Assembly: GCF_000005505.3 (NCBI RefSeq)
Contig: NC_016134.3
Location: forward strand, 22,705,584 to 22,769,583
Direction of reading: 5' to 3'
Length of the DNA: 64,000 bases
Source: Brachypodium distachyon
Taxonomy: Eukaryota; Streptophyta; Magnoliopsida; Poales; Poaceae
Shown here in pieces: positions 1-11,053 of the stretch. Each line of letters begins with the position of its first letter. Position 1 is the first letter of the stretch. Both the position numbers and the translations under genes were made by a program. The notes beneath the pieces were generated by a model. It did not search any database, was not told the origin of the DNA, and saw only the letters and a program-made list of their open reading frames with translations.

Positions 1-975
1 TCTTGTCATCGTACGTGCGTACCCGATGTGACCCATGCTTGAGCTCAAGGGGCAGCACAGCTTCTGCCCCGTAGACGAGGGCAAACGGAGTTTGGCCCGT
101 CGCCCAACTTGGCTTGGTCCGTATCGACCACATCACGGGCTGGTGTTCTTCAACCCAGTGTTTCCCGTGGCCCTTGAGCTTGTCAAAAGTTCTCGTTTTG
201 AGCCCCCGCAGTACCTCTGCGTTGGCGCGCTCCACTTGCCCGTTGCTCCTCCGATGAGCGATGGAGGCAAAGTGAATTTTAGTGCCTATGTCCTCGCAGT
301 AAGCTTGGAACACCGCACTAGTGAATTGTGTGCCATTACCTGTGATGATGCCACTAGGCACACCAAACGGGCACACAGTGCCCTTGAAAAACTTGATGGC
401 CGCCTGTGGTGTGACAGCTCGGACAGGCTCCACCTCGATCCACTTCGAGAACTTGTCGATGGCCACGAGTAGGTACTCGTAGCCACCAACTGCTCTCGAT
501 AATTTCCCGACGATGTCCAGCCACCAGACCGCGAATGGCCACGAGGACGGGATGAGTTGCAGGGCTTGCGCTGGCTGGTTGCTCTTCTTGGTGTGAAACT
601 GGCACGCTTCACAGGTCTTGACTAGTTGTTTGGCATCGGCTAATGCTGTTGGCCAGTAGAAGCCGTGCCAGAATGCTTTCCCAGCTAGCGCCCTGGAGGC
701 CACATGGTGCGAACATGTGCCTCGATGGATATCCTCCAGCAGGGTGCGCCCTTCTTCCTGGGGCACGCGGAGGAGCATAACTTCGTTAGGACGCCTCCGG
801 TAGAGATCTCCATCCACCAGAGCGTACATTTTTGCTTGCCGGGCCACTCGCTCCGTGGCAACGTCTTTCTCTGGGAGGGTCCCGTCCCTGAGGTAGCGAA
901 CAATATCCGCCCCCCAAGGTGGCGGTTCCCAGCTCGTGCATGCCATTAGGGGGCAGTCGTAGTCCTTGTTCACCT
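1..975 (-). pseudogene. integrase remnant, element A
   Basis: Minus-strand reading shows the HHCC zinc-binding region (HRGTCSHH, then CEAC about 40 residues later) and the core with LDIVG and VAIDKFSKWIEVEP. After QVERAN comes the GAEAVLPLELKHGS block, and the frame then leaves the window. The catalytic core is damaged: the block normally reading ITDNGTQF reads ITGNGTQF, so the second catalytic Asp is Gly. It follows RNase H directly, as in a Tat polyprotein. Incomplete and not functional. The start coordinate is approximate because the polyprotein has no internal start. Confidence 0.75.
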
Positions 976-991
976 GGTTTATCACGAGTTG

Positions 992-1770
992 TTAGTCCCC
1001 GCAAACAACCAGACATTTGATGTCGAGGGCAATTGCCACACGTAGCCCGGCCAGCAGCCCTTCGTATTCCGCTGTGTTGTTGGTTGAGTTGGCAAAGTCG
1101 AGTTGTATCACGAATTTGAGTTGATCTCTAGCGGGCGACTCGATCACCACTCCGGCTCCGGCGACCTGCAAACAGAAGGCGCCGTCGAAGTACATGACCC
1201 AGTACCCTTCGTCCAATTTGCCGGGAAGGCTCACTTCCGGCTCTTCCTCCTCTATCCCCGTTGACGTCCACTCCGCGACAAAGTCGGCAAGAGCGGCGCT
1301 CCTGATGCTTTTGGTACTCACGAAACGCAGCCCGAACTCCGCCAGTTCCATTCTCCATTCGGCCACCCTCCCGGTGGCTTCACGGTTGACGAGGGCCCGC
1401 TCCAGGCAGAACCCTGACACCACCGTGATGCTGTGCGCCTGAAAGTAATGGCGCAGCTTCCGTGAAGTGAGCAGGATCCCAAGCAAAAGCTTCTGGACCT
1501 GCGGGTACCGTACCCGGGCATTGCGCAACGCCGTGCTGACGAAGTACACGGAAGCTGCACTAGCCGCTTGCGGGGGCAGCCTGAGTGGACCGCACCTCGG
1601 CTCCCGGGGCAGAGGTGGTAGCTGGGGGTTCCTCTGGCTCGCCGGGAGCCCCCGAGACATGTTCTTCCCTCTCGACAACGAGCACGGAGCTCACTACCCG
1701 GTCTGTTGCTGCCAAGTATAGCAGCAACGACTCGCCTGGCTTGGGGGCGACGAGGACTGGCGGCGACTTC
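992..1770 (-). pseudogene. RNase H remnant, element A
   Basis: The frame at 992-1678 carries RNase H signatures: YFDGAF with the first Asp, an [14 protein letters not shown] helix with the catalytic Glu, and VVCGD with the next Asp. It then hits an in-frame TAA where other copies have Ser-Gln-Leu. The 1560-1770 segment in another frame gives the RT thumb and connection ([16 protein letters not shown]), so at least one frameshift separates it. The end of RNase H is shortened before the integrase leader begins. Non-functional. Confidence 0.7.
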
Positions 1771-1862
1771 AAGTACTACTTCAAGTCCTGGAACGCCGCT
1801 TCCCCCTCGTGGGTCCATTTGATTGGGCCCTTCTTCTTCATCACCTTGAAGAAAGGTAGGGC

Positions 1863-2470
1863 TCACTCGCCCAGCCTTGAGATGAAACGCCCGAGAGCCG
1901 CAACGCAACCGTTGAGGCACTGGATGTCTCTAGCCTTGCGGGGTGCCTCCATCTTCTCGATTGCCTCGATCTTCTGTGAATTGGCTTCGATTCCTCGGTG
2001 AGACACCAAGAAGCCCAGCAAGTGCCACGAGTCCACGCCGAACGTGCACTTCTCGGGGTTCAGCTTGAGCTTGATCCTGCGGAGATTATCGAATGTCTCC
2101 TGCAGGTCACCGAAGAGCGAGTCCCTGCGCCGCGACTTGATGACGATATCATCCATGTAGGCCTCGATATTCCGGCCTAGCTGGGGTCCCAGACACTCGT
2201 GCAAAGCACGCTGAAATGTCGAGCCCGCGTTCTTCAGCCCGAAAGGCATGCATGTATAATAGTAGTAGCCAACCAGGGTGATAAAGGTTGTTTTCTCCTC
2301 ATCTTGGACCACCATCTTAATCTGATGGTCGCCGGAGAAGGCATCCAGAAAGCATAAATACTCACAACATGCACGATTGAGATCAATGAAATCTACACAC
2401 AAGCGGCTGCTGTGGCTCTGCATCCGGCAACAGCGCGCACACTCGCGGGTGAGGCGCTTCACCGCGGCGT
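1863..2470 (-). pseudogene. reverse transcriptase remnant, element A
   Basis: Clear gypsy RT motifs: MPFGLKNAGSTFQRA, the catalytic AYMDDIVIKS box, LNPEKCTFGV and LLGFLVSHRGIE. Between CVDFIDLNRAC and FLDAFSG about 20 residues are missing, including the usual PKDPFPLPRID block, so the fingers domain carries a small deletion. Upstream, the reading continues from gag without a recognisable aspartic protease, which implies a larger deletion at the gag-pol boundary near 2450-2600. Confidence 0.8.
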
Positions 2471-2583
2471 GAGATGGGAGAGCGTAAGCTCCCCCATGAA
2501 TGCAGGTGACGCTGCGAGGCTCCTGCAAGCCCGGCTCGTCGCCGCAAGTGCAGTTGGAATCGTGTTGCTCCTCAGCACGAGCC

Positions 2584-4304
2584 CTATCTCGTCCCCGGGG
2601 AGGGTGCTCCCCCCTGGGCTTCCTCCCTGCCTGCGTTGCCGTCGGCAGGCTTTGGCCCCGCTCTGGGGTCATTCGGGCAATCCCGGGAGAGATGCCCGAT
2701 GTCGCCGCAGTTGAAGCAGGTGCCGGCTCCTCGGCGCTCCTCGTGCCGCTGCTCGCGCCGCTGCTTGATTCCCTGCAGGATGTGGCAGTCCTGCGCGTCG
2801 TGGGTGGAGTTGGCGTGGATGGGGCAGTGGGGCGGGTCCCCCTGCTTGCCGCCAGACCCGCCACCGGGCGAGGCCTTCTTCGCAGCCCCCGACTCCGCGG
2901 CGAGGACTTGCTTCCCGCTGCACTTGCGGGAACTCTTCTTCTGCGAACCCTCTCCCGGGCTCGCGGCAGCCTTAGCTACAAGTTCGGCCGCTAAGCGCCC
3001 TTCCTCGGCCATGGCACACTTGTGCGCCAGGGCGTACAGATCCTGCATCGTCCGGATCCGATGCATGCTCAGCTTCTCGCGCATCTTAGGGTCATGGACG
3101 TTGATGGCGAAGGTGTTGACGATGGCAGCAGCCTCCGCCTCCAGGATGGAGTAGGAGAGACTGGAGAAACGATTGACGAAGCTCCGCAGCGTCTCTCCCG
3201 GCTTCTGCAGTACAGTGTGCAACTCCGCCATGGTTCCCGGGCGTTGTAGCCGCCCTGGAACGCGCTCACAAACTGCTCGCGCAGGTCCGCCCAAGTGGCG
3301 ATGGACCCGGCGGGCAAGTGGAGCAGCCAGATTCTCGTTGATCCTTTTAGGACCATCGGGAACTAGTTGGCCCTGACCTTGTCGTCGGCACCGTTGGAAT
3401 GCATCCCCAACATGTAGGTCAGGAGGAAATCCTTGGGATTCACGGTCCCGTCGTACGTACCGAGCACGGGCGCTCGGAACTTGCAGGGCCATGTCACCCG
3501 GCGCAACTCGCGCGTAAACGCGGTGCAGCTGTCCTCAGGTCCATAGGAGCATCCTCCTGCTCCAGTGCTCCAGGCGCTGACGCAGGTCCTCCTGTTGGCA
3601 GGCATTCAAGATGCCACACGCGTCACCTCGCGTGACGGTGGGTCACGAGTCCGAGGACCCCTCCGGGTCCCCGCCTCCCGGGCCTCCCAGCGGGGGAGGG
3701 TTTTCCCCTCCCCGTCTCCGCGCCCCGGGTTCTGGCCGCGGCCTGAGCCTGCCGGGCCGCATTCGCCCTGTGGTTGTTGGGCGGCGAGCGCGAGGAGCGC
3801 GTCCAACTCAGCTCTCCACGCCTCGTGCGCCGGCGTGCCCTGGGGTGGCTCGGAGCGCACCATGACTCGCGCGGCGATGATGGCCTCTGCCGGGGTTTGC
3901 GCGGGAGGCTGCCGGTTTCCCGAACGGTTGTCCTCCGCTCTATCTTCGGACACCCTCGGCTGGGCCGGTCGCGAGCCGGTTGGCGTCGCCCGTGACGCTC
4001 CATGCTCCTCGTGCGGCTGCTGCCGTTGCTGCGGTTCGTCGGCCTGCTGGCCACCCCGCTGCAGGGCGCGGGCGGCGTTGTGACTACTCGCGCGGCTGGC
4101 TCTGGCGCTGGGAGCCACCGGCCCTCTCGACCGGTTATCAGCCGACGGTCGAGGAGGCGGCGGTGGCGGCTGCGAGGGCTGCGCTCGGGCAAGCTCAGGA
4201 TCGCCCTGTTCCTGCGACGCGCGTGGCACGCCGTGCGACCGCGTGTGCGCCGCTGGGGCCGCATGCGGGTCGATCCTCGAGTCACCAGCCCCCTTGGGGG
4301 GCAT
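2584..4304 (-). pseudogene. gag remnant, element A
   Basis: Reads from an ATG at 4304 (MPPKGAGDSR) through an Arg/Pro/Gln-rich N-terminus to a stop at 3606. It continues in shifted frames with the capsid-like core (APVLGTYDGTVNPKDFL, FVNRFSSLSYSI) and ends in one CCHC zinc knuckle, CFNCGDIGHLSRDC, near 2700. At least two frameshifts and several stops break it. The RNA-packaging role is inferred from the family. GC content is high compared with the neighbouring LTR. Confidence 0.7.
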
Positions 4305-4340
4305 GGTGGTTGACTTTGTCGTCGAGAGGGACGAAGCTGA

Positions 4341-7228
4341 TGAAGCAACCGCCCCCTTGCAAGGGTTCGATCTCTGTGCTTACTGTGCTAGTCCCTGGAT
4401 CGACTCACTAGCACACACAGTTTCATGATGAAATATACAGAAACAAATGTCAAAAGTACTTTATTACATCACATCATCCAGGATTTAAATAGTACTTATA
4501 ACCTCGCATGGAACAAATATTGTTTCAACATCATAAAACATTGTTTTCAAAACTGCAGCGGAAAAGGGTAGAATATATGGGCCACAACTACTCCAAGGTG
4601 AGAGCATGTTGGAATGTAAGCACATGACCCACAACATAACGACGAATCTCACTCATCGCCGGATCCACCTGCATTGTTAATTGCAGCCACTACGTGGTCA
4701 ATACATTTGAATGTATTGGCAAGTTCACCAGAGATATAAAAGACCTACCAAGTACATGCATAATTTGGCTAGGAGGGGTTTGGCTATTTGCATAAAAGCA
4801 TCATTGTTCAATCCTATCATTTTTAAACAAATAGTTTTGAATTCTATTAGACACGGGGTAGAAACACCCATGCTCCTATTAACCTAGGCACATTGAGTAG
4901 ATACATCAATGCTCCTACCCAGTTCAAACCATTCATTTTATTAGGAATTGGAATGAGTGAGACCTTCCTTAGAACCCCAATATCTAGTTGCTCATAATTG
5001 TCCGTAACCGGGGACACGGCTAAGTACTTGTTTTGACACTCTCTAGAGGTGGTACACTTTACCCACAAGAAATCGACGTGTTAATTCCTTACTATCCTCA
5101 GGGTAGAGTAGCAACGGCATCGATTACAGGAATTTTCAAAACATATTCCCCCAAACCACCTGAGGGACGCGTTCCAACCTACACTTGTACATTCTGATGT
5201 CACCTCGGATCCAGGTTCATATTTCTTACATCCATCCTGGCAGAGCCCATATTACCATGTGGTTGTACTGGAAACTACTAAACAGGAAACTAGTCCAGTC
5301 TCTGGTTACCCCGGGTGGCATTCCTCAGTTGCAACGCAGGCGCTCCCATAGAAATGGCGAGACGACTCATAGAAATGGACCCATAGAAATGGACCTGACG
5401 TCGCATACATCTCCAATTCCTCAAAGCAGCCCACCCAGGACGGTTCATTAAATTACTTGTTTTGCCGTACACTAGGAAAACTATATTGTAATTCAATAGT
5501 ATCACATTGTAAAAATACCACCCTCGTATATTATCATAGCATAGCATTTTACTACCACCATGGCAATTGGTGGTGAGGACATGGTAAGGGTATCCTATAC
5601 TACTAGGCGAGATCATAGCTAGCATAGGTACAATAATAATCCTAACAATGCAACTAATAAAATCTAGTGCATAATAAAATAGTAGGATGATGGTCAAAGT
5701 GAACTTGCCTTGATAGTAGTTGGTATTCAAGCACTCTTCACAATCACACAGTTCGCTCTCCGAGAAAACTAAAGAATACAAACAATACATACATAAAAAT
5801 ACAATAGAATCGAAAGAAGATGTATGCCATGATGCAATGCAAAACATGTGACATGATTTGATTTATTTTATTTGGATGATCAACTGGTCCTAAGCATTGG
5901 TAATTATAAACACATGCATAGGGTTTTAATCAAAAAGCAAAACTTAGGGTTTAAACCCTAAAATAAGGTTTTATTTGCATCTGCAGAAAACTTTAATTCA
6001 AAATATTTATTTCTCTGTCCAAATGGAGAGAGGATAATAAAACAAATATTTGGGCGCTGGTTTCAATTAAAAAGGACTTCTCAATAATTAGTTATGAAAT
6101 AAATGGCATTAAACTCTATTCTGTAAATTGACTGTGATTCAATATTCAAATTTAAATTTAAACAGTGCCAAAAGATTCTACAGGTTGAGATCTTTCCAAA
6201 AAGGTCAAGTTTGTCAAATTTGGCCAAAGGGTTTAAAAGTTATAAGCTTTTGAAGGTACAAGGGGCTTTTCTGCAAAAGTGCCATTTAAATCAAAACCGG
6301 GATTAAAAAATTTATTCTCGTTTTTATTTAAGATGTGACACGTGGCGCAATCCTATTGGTGCGTACCGGTTCGGTTAAAATGAATTAATCCGATCTAATC
6401 TCAACCGTAGAAGGAGATCGGACGGCTGAGATTGAACATGGACTCACCGGCCGCACTAGGTTTCCGGCGAAGTCCCCGGCGAGCTCGGGGACGCGGCGGC
6501 GGGTGGTTCCGGCGAGATTTCAGGTCAGGGAAGTGTGCGGGAGATGCGGCGCAACGAGGCGGAGATGGGGACGGGGTCGTCGGGGCTCGGAGCGGTCGAA
6601 GAGGACGCCTAGGACGGCGAAGACGCGGCGGCGGCGCGGTGTCCGGCGCGGACTCGGCGGGGCTTTCCTTCCGGGGAAGACGAGTCTGACAGGTGGGCCC
6701 CACCTGTTAGTGACTCGTCGTGGGCGCGCGCACAGCCTGGGCCGGCTCGGGTCGGGTGGCTCGGGCGGGACTGGGCCGATTCGGCCCAAAACGGCCGGGC
6801 CGGTCCGGTTTTCCCTTTTCTTTTCTTTTAGCCTTTTCTTTTTTTTCTTTTTCTCATTTCTTTGATATCTTTTGATTTTGAAAATTCCAAAAAATTGGCA
6901 AAATCATGTTTTATCATGATTCAACTTTTGGGAGTATATTTCCCTTAAAATAAAATATATAAAAATACATTTGCCCTATAAATGCCTTTAGGGCTCTATA
7001 ATTATCCAAAAATTATGAGATAGCTTATTTATGCAATAAACCCCTTTTATAAATAAACCCTATTGCTTTGAAGATCCAATGCTCAAATGGGTGAAACCCT
7101 AGGGTTTAAATTGAATTAAAAACTTTTAAAGCCTTTTGAGATTCAAATTTGAATTCAAATATGCAATTGTGGCATGATGCTTATGGATGCAATGCACATG
7201 TAAGGATTTGAAAATTTGGGACGTTAGA
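4341..7228 (-). repeat. 3' LTR of element B
   Basis: Boundaries follow from homology with the other Tekay LTRs here. It begins (plus-strand view) TGAAGCAACCGCCCCC, ends GGGACGTTAGA, and is followed by the polypurine tract complement GACCTAACCCGCTTAAG. The terminal CA has mutated. About 2.9 kb. It contains a GC-rich block at 6440-6800 and the conserved exon-like box at 5709-5768. A hydrophobic, Cys-containing reading frame at 5290-5847 overlaps that box. It is the largest LTR reading frame here, but nothing shows that it is translated. Confidence 0.85.
5709..5768 (-). other. conserved exon-like box in LTR (copy B)
   Basis: 60 nt on the minus strand, flanked upstream by TTTGTATTCTTTAG (pyrimidine tract plus AG) and downstream by GCAAGTTC, so the right edge reads CAAG|GCAAGT, a GC-type 5' splice site. 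Translation in one frame gives SESELCDCEECLNTNYYQ. The same box is in five other LTRs of this window. Function unknown. Confidence 0.5.
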
Positions 7229-7930
7229 GACCTAACCCGCTTAAGATGAATCTCGTCCTCGAGATTCGGTGTGGAATGCTGTACTGAATTGCTGTACTGA
7301 ATTCTAGTCTCGTCCCCAAAGACTCATGTAGTTGTCCCCAAAATCTTGAGGTAAATTGGGTACCTCTGTCTGAAACTATTTCCTTGGGTACTCCGTGTAA
7401 ACAAACGATTCTGGATATGTAGCGTTTCGCTAACTGTGCACTGGTGTAAGTAGTCTTCACTGGTATGAAGTGGGCAACCTTGGTCAAACGGTCAACTACT
7501 ACCCAAATGGAATCATACCCTAATTTGGTTCTTGGTAAACCGGTGATAAAGTCCATGCCAACTTTATCCCATTTCCGGTCTGGTATTGGCAGCGGTCGTA
7601 GCAATCCTGCTGGTTTCTGGTGTTCGGCCTTAACTCTGCTGCACACATCGCACAACGCAATGAATTTTGCGATGTCTCTCTTTAATCCGGACCCACCAAA
7701 ATGTTTCCTTGAGGTCCATGTACATCTTCGTGTTCCCAGGGTGGATTGAGTACGGTGAATCGTGGGCTTCTTGCAGTATCAACTTTCTGACTTTCGGATC
7801 CTGCGGTACGCAAATGCGTTTTCCAAACCATATGGTTCCCTGGTCGTCTTCTCGAAAATCTTTGGCCTTTCCGATAACCATTTCTGAATCACCCTTCTAT
7901 GCTTCTCTAATCTTATCTAGCAACGTGGGC
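7229..7930 (-). pseudogene. integrase remnant, element B
   Basis: Minus-strand reading gives the zinc-binding half (SPYSIHPGNTKMY, then CVVRCVQQS after a frameshift near 7650) and the catalytic core with MDFITGLPR and VSDRGTQF. After LEFSTA the frame jumps into sequence just before the polypurine tract. The third catalytic Glu, the C-terminal half of integrase and the whole chromodomain are deleted. A repeated GCTGTACTGAATT at the breakpoint (near 7276-7302) suggests deletion by short-repeat recombination. Element E keeps this part intact and serves as the comparison. Confidence 0.8.
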
Positions 7931-7964
7931 AGTACTTCCAAAGTGGCTAAATAACCTTCCGGTA

Positions 7965-9513
7965 CTATTCCAGTCTGCCTGGCGGTAATTCCCCAGCTGT
8001 CAGTCCATTCAAATAGCCCTTTCGGCTCAAAGCGTCGGCTACTACATTAGCCTTGCCGAGATGGTATTGCAGACTCAGGTCATAATCCTTTATCAGTTCT
8101 AACCATCTTCGCTGTCTCAGATTCAACTCCTTCTGGGTGAATATATACTTCAGCCTCTTGTGATCTGTCAACAACTCACAGTGCTTTCCCATCAGGTAGT
8201 GTCTCCAAGTCTTCAAGGCGTGCACTACTGATGCTAACTCCAAATCATGCGTGGGGTAGTTGCCTTCGTGGCTCTTTAGTTGCCTCAAAGCGTAGGCTAC
8301 AACTCTTCCTCCCTGCATCAATACTCCTCCCAAACCTTGGCGTGAAGCGTCACAATATACTTGAAAATCCTCCTGCAGGTCAGGCAAAACAAGCATGGGT
8401 GCAGACACTAGTCTTTTCTTCAATTCCTAGAAGCTTTCTTCACAGTGCTCATTCCAGGTAAACTTCTTCTCTTTCTTTAAGAGCTCAGTCATGGGTTTTT
8501 GCTATCTTGGAGAAGTTTTCAATGAACCTCCGATAATATCCAGCAAGTCCAAGGAAACTGCGGACTTCTCCGACGTTCTTCGGTGCCTCCCATTCTGTAA
8601 CTGCTGCAACCTTAGCTGGGTCAACAGCTACTCCGGCTCCTGACAATATATGTCCTAGAAAGCCGACTTCTGACAACCAAAAGTCGCACTTGCTGAATTT
8701 GGCGTACAGCTTGTGCGCTCTCAGCTTCTCCAATATCATGCGCAGATGCTGCTCGTGCTCTTCTTTGCTCTTGGAATAAATCAAGATGTCATCGATGAAA
8801 ACCACGACAAACTTATCCAAGAATTCCATGAACACTTTGTTCATCATGTTCATGAAGTATGCTGGTGCATTGGTCAAACCAAAAGGCATCACGATATACT
8901 CATACAGTCCATACCTAGTGGTGAAAGCTGTTTTGGGAATGTCCATCTCTCGGATTTTCTGTTGAAAATATCCTGATCACGGATCGATTTTTGAGAACAC
9001 TTGAGCTCCCTTCAATTGATCGAACAGATCATTGATTATGGGCAAAGGATACTTATTCTTTATCGTCACCTCATTTAGTGAACGATAGTCGGTGCACATT
9101 CGTTGGCTCTTGTCCTTCTTTTCCACAAACATGACAGGTGCTCCCCAGGGTGATGAACTAGGGCGGATCAAACCTTTCGCTAACTGTTCAGCTAGCTGCT
9201 TCTTTAATTCTTTCAACTCATCCACAGCCATCTTATATAGTCTCTTGGCTATGGGTCCACTTCCTGGCACCAATTCGATGAGAAACTCAACGTCACGGTC
9301 CGATGGCATGCCTGGTAATTCCTCTGGGAATACGTCCGGGTATTCCTTCACTATTGGTACTTCGTCCATGCTAACCCCCTTAAGAGAATTAACCTTGGGT
9401 TTCTTAAGCTCATGGGTTGACTTGTACCGGACGCGTCTTTGGTCAGGGGTTGTGAGTGTGACAGTCCTCTGGGCACAGTCTACTAAACCTTCATACAAGG
9501 TTAACCAGTCCAT
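7965..9513 (-). pseudogene. RT and RNase H, element B
   Basis: 9513-8977 holds the region after protease ([22 protein letters not shown]) and the RT fingers ([32 protein letters not shown]). 8946-8485 holds [12 protein letters not shown], the catalytic [12 protein letters not shown] and [16 protein letters not shown]. 8423-7965 holds RNase H ([35 protein letters not shown]). Two interruptions, near 8960 and 8450, separate the pieces. The protein pattern closely matches E and F, so the Tekay assignment is firm. Confidence 0.85.
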
Positions 9514-10217
9514 TCCCAGGATTAGGTCCAGTCCTCGGGATTCTATAACTATGAGTTCAGAGGGAAAAATGTGTCTTCCAATACTTAGGGGTAGCTGGTG
9601 GCAGTGTCAGGTTGCTAGTATTGTTCCACCCGGTGAGTTCACTTTCATGGGTCTAGCCATGGTCTCAGAGGGTAATTTGCCTCTTGCTACCAATACTCTT
9701 GAAATGAAAGAATGTGATGCACCAGTGTCGAATAGAACTAGTACTTCAAAAGCTTTAATGTGGAAGGTGCCAAGTACGATACCTGGTTCCTCGGTGATCT
9801 CTTCCATGTCCACGTGATTCACGTGGTCCTTCTGGAATGGATTGGGCTTGTTCCCAGTGCCATCCTGGTTCGCTGGGCAGTTGGTGGCGTAGTGTCCCAT
9901 CTTGTGACACTTAAAGCATTCCACCTTGCTCAGGTCCTTGTTGGCATTGTCGTTCTGACCATTTTTGTTCTAGCCATTGCCGTTATTCCTGACATTTCCA
10001 TTGGCATTGATGGGCCTTGGGCGAGTGAACTGATGCTGCTGATGGTGCCGGTTCCCATTGCCACCCTGATGGTGGTGTCCTTGGTTTCCCTGGCGGTGGT
10101 TGTGATCATTACCTCCACTGCGGTGGTTGCTTTGGTTTCCATTCCTGCTCAAGGAGGAACTGCCACTTCCAACATAGGAGGTGCGCTGCTTCTGGTGCAG
10201 GCCAGTGTGAGAGCCTC
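9514..10217 (-). pseudogene. gag C-terminus and protease, element B
   Basis: Contains the CCHC knuckle CFKCHKMGHYATNCP and the aspartic protease motif VLFDTGASHSFIS. Upstream is a Gly/His/Asn/Gln-rich linker (NHRQGNQGHHHQGGNGN). An in-frame TAG lies between linker and knuckle at about 9970, at the same site as in element E. The capsid part of gag is absent because the element is cut at about 10217. Confidence 0.8.
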
Positions 10218-10437
10218 CATGACGGATCCGGAGTTGGTGGCCAAGCGCAAGGAGCGGGCCTACTCCTTCATTCAGTATGCCGATGTGCATACGTTTGTAG
10301 AAGGCCCAACATCTGATGCTGAAGCCGAGATGACGGACGGCGACGGAGAAGTAGCGGACGAAGAAGCTGCTGTGGAGTCAGCTTCCATTGCGGCGGATGC
10401 GCCTAGTTCCGGCGCCAACCCCTCTGTCTCTTCCTAG
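10218..10437 (+). pseudogene. tail of antisense ORF, element G
   Basis: Plus-strand frame ending at a TAG at 10435-10437. It is Glu/Asp/Ala-rich with the block KRKERAYSFIQYADVHTF. It lies beyond the 3' end of the element G integrase and runs the opposite way. Several Tat-lineage elements carry an additional antisense ORF in this position, as known for Grande of maize. The 5' part is lost at the junction with element B, whose gag antisense reading is open and makes a false longer ORF. Product unknown. Confidence 0.45.
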
Positions 10438-11053
10438 CTTAGAAATAACTTTAGAAACATTAGATCTCCGGAATGCCGGGTGCAAATGTAATCGACATAC
10501 TCTTGTTTGCCAAGTATTATGCTCTTAATTTAATTAAGTTTTTTGCTTATCAAATTCCCGACCGAGTCTCCGAGTTCATTTCTTTTCTTAGTGAAATTTT
10601 ATAACTTCGGAACCTTTGTCTGCCTTGTCGGCGTTCGACGTATGAAGCGCAAAGTAATAAAACCACTCTCGCGAAAAAAGTAACTCGAAGAATTCGCTCG
10701 GCAATAACTGAGTTAAAAAGAGATGCCGAGTTAAGATAACGTGTATCTCGGATCGCCTCTTTGCTTGTTTCTGCAGTCATTTTTCATGTGCTCGGTTATT
10801 TTATACCCATCTCTAGCTTGCCATGAAGCCGGGTTGCGGACAACAGCGAAGTCATAGAGGAGTTTTTTCAATACCGACACACTACTAGATTTACATAAGA
10901 TTATGCAACCAATCCATGCCGACATACAAAAGAGAATTGTAACAAAGCACTTAAATTTTAAGTCCCCGAGTTTCTTTTAAGAACCCGGCGGATAATTTCA
11001 TTGTCTTAATTAGATGATTCAACATAAGGAAAAACGATACAAATACTCGGCTC
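10438..11053. other. non-coding stretch between antisense ORF and integrase of G
   Basis: About 600 bases of AT-rich sequence with no convincing coding frame. By position it is the convergent 3' region between the sense polyprotein and the antisense ORF. I see no terminator-like or repeat structure in it. Confidence 0.5.

Larger units (their letters stand above)
1..4340 (-). mobile_element. Tat-like Ty3/gypsy fragment (element A)
   Basis: Degenerate Ty3/gypsy element read on the minus strand in the order gag, RT, RNase H, integrase. The integrase runs off the left edge of the window and the gag start lies next to the LTR of element B at 4341. The GAEAVLP motif after the integrase core and the gag style match the Tat lineage as I know it. 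No LTR of this element is in the window, and the protease segment between gag and RT appears deleted. Clade assignment rests on motif similarity, not on a tree. Confidence 0.8.
4341..10217 (-). mobile_element. Tekay-type chromovirus, truncated (element B)
   Basis: Minus-strand Ty3/gypsy element with a 3' LTR (4341-7228), purine-rich tract, integrase, RNase H, RT, protease and the last third of gag. The 5' two-thirds of gag, the leader and the 5' LTR are missing. At about 10217 the sequence changes abruptly to the antisense ORF of element G, with a short shared CCTCC at the junction. The LTR abuts element A just upstream of its gag start. Several frameshifts and a deletion in the integrase make it non-autonomous. 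Confidence 0.85.

Noticed and set aside
2636..3154. Long plus-strand ORF of 172 codons opposite gag of element A
   Set aside because: It is a shadow of the GC-rich gag frame on the minus strand, with no recognisable motif and no start context of its own.
9760..10437. 225-codon plus-strand ORF
   Set aside because: The first two thirds is the reverse complement of element B gag. Only the last 70 codons beyond the junction at about 10217 look like a real frame.
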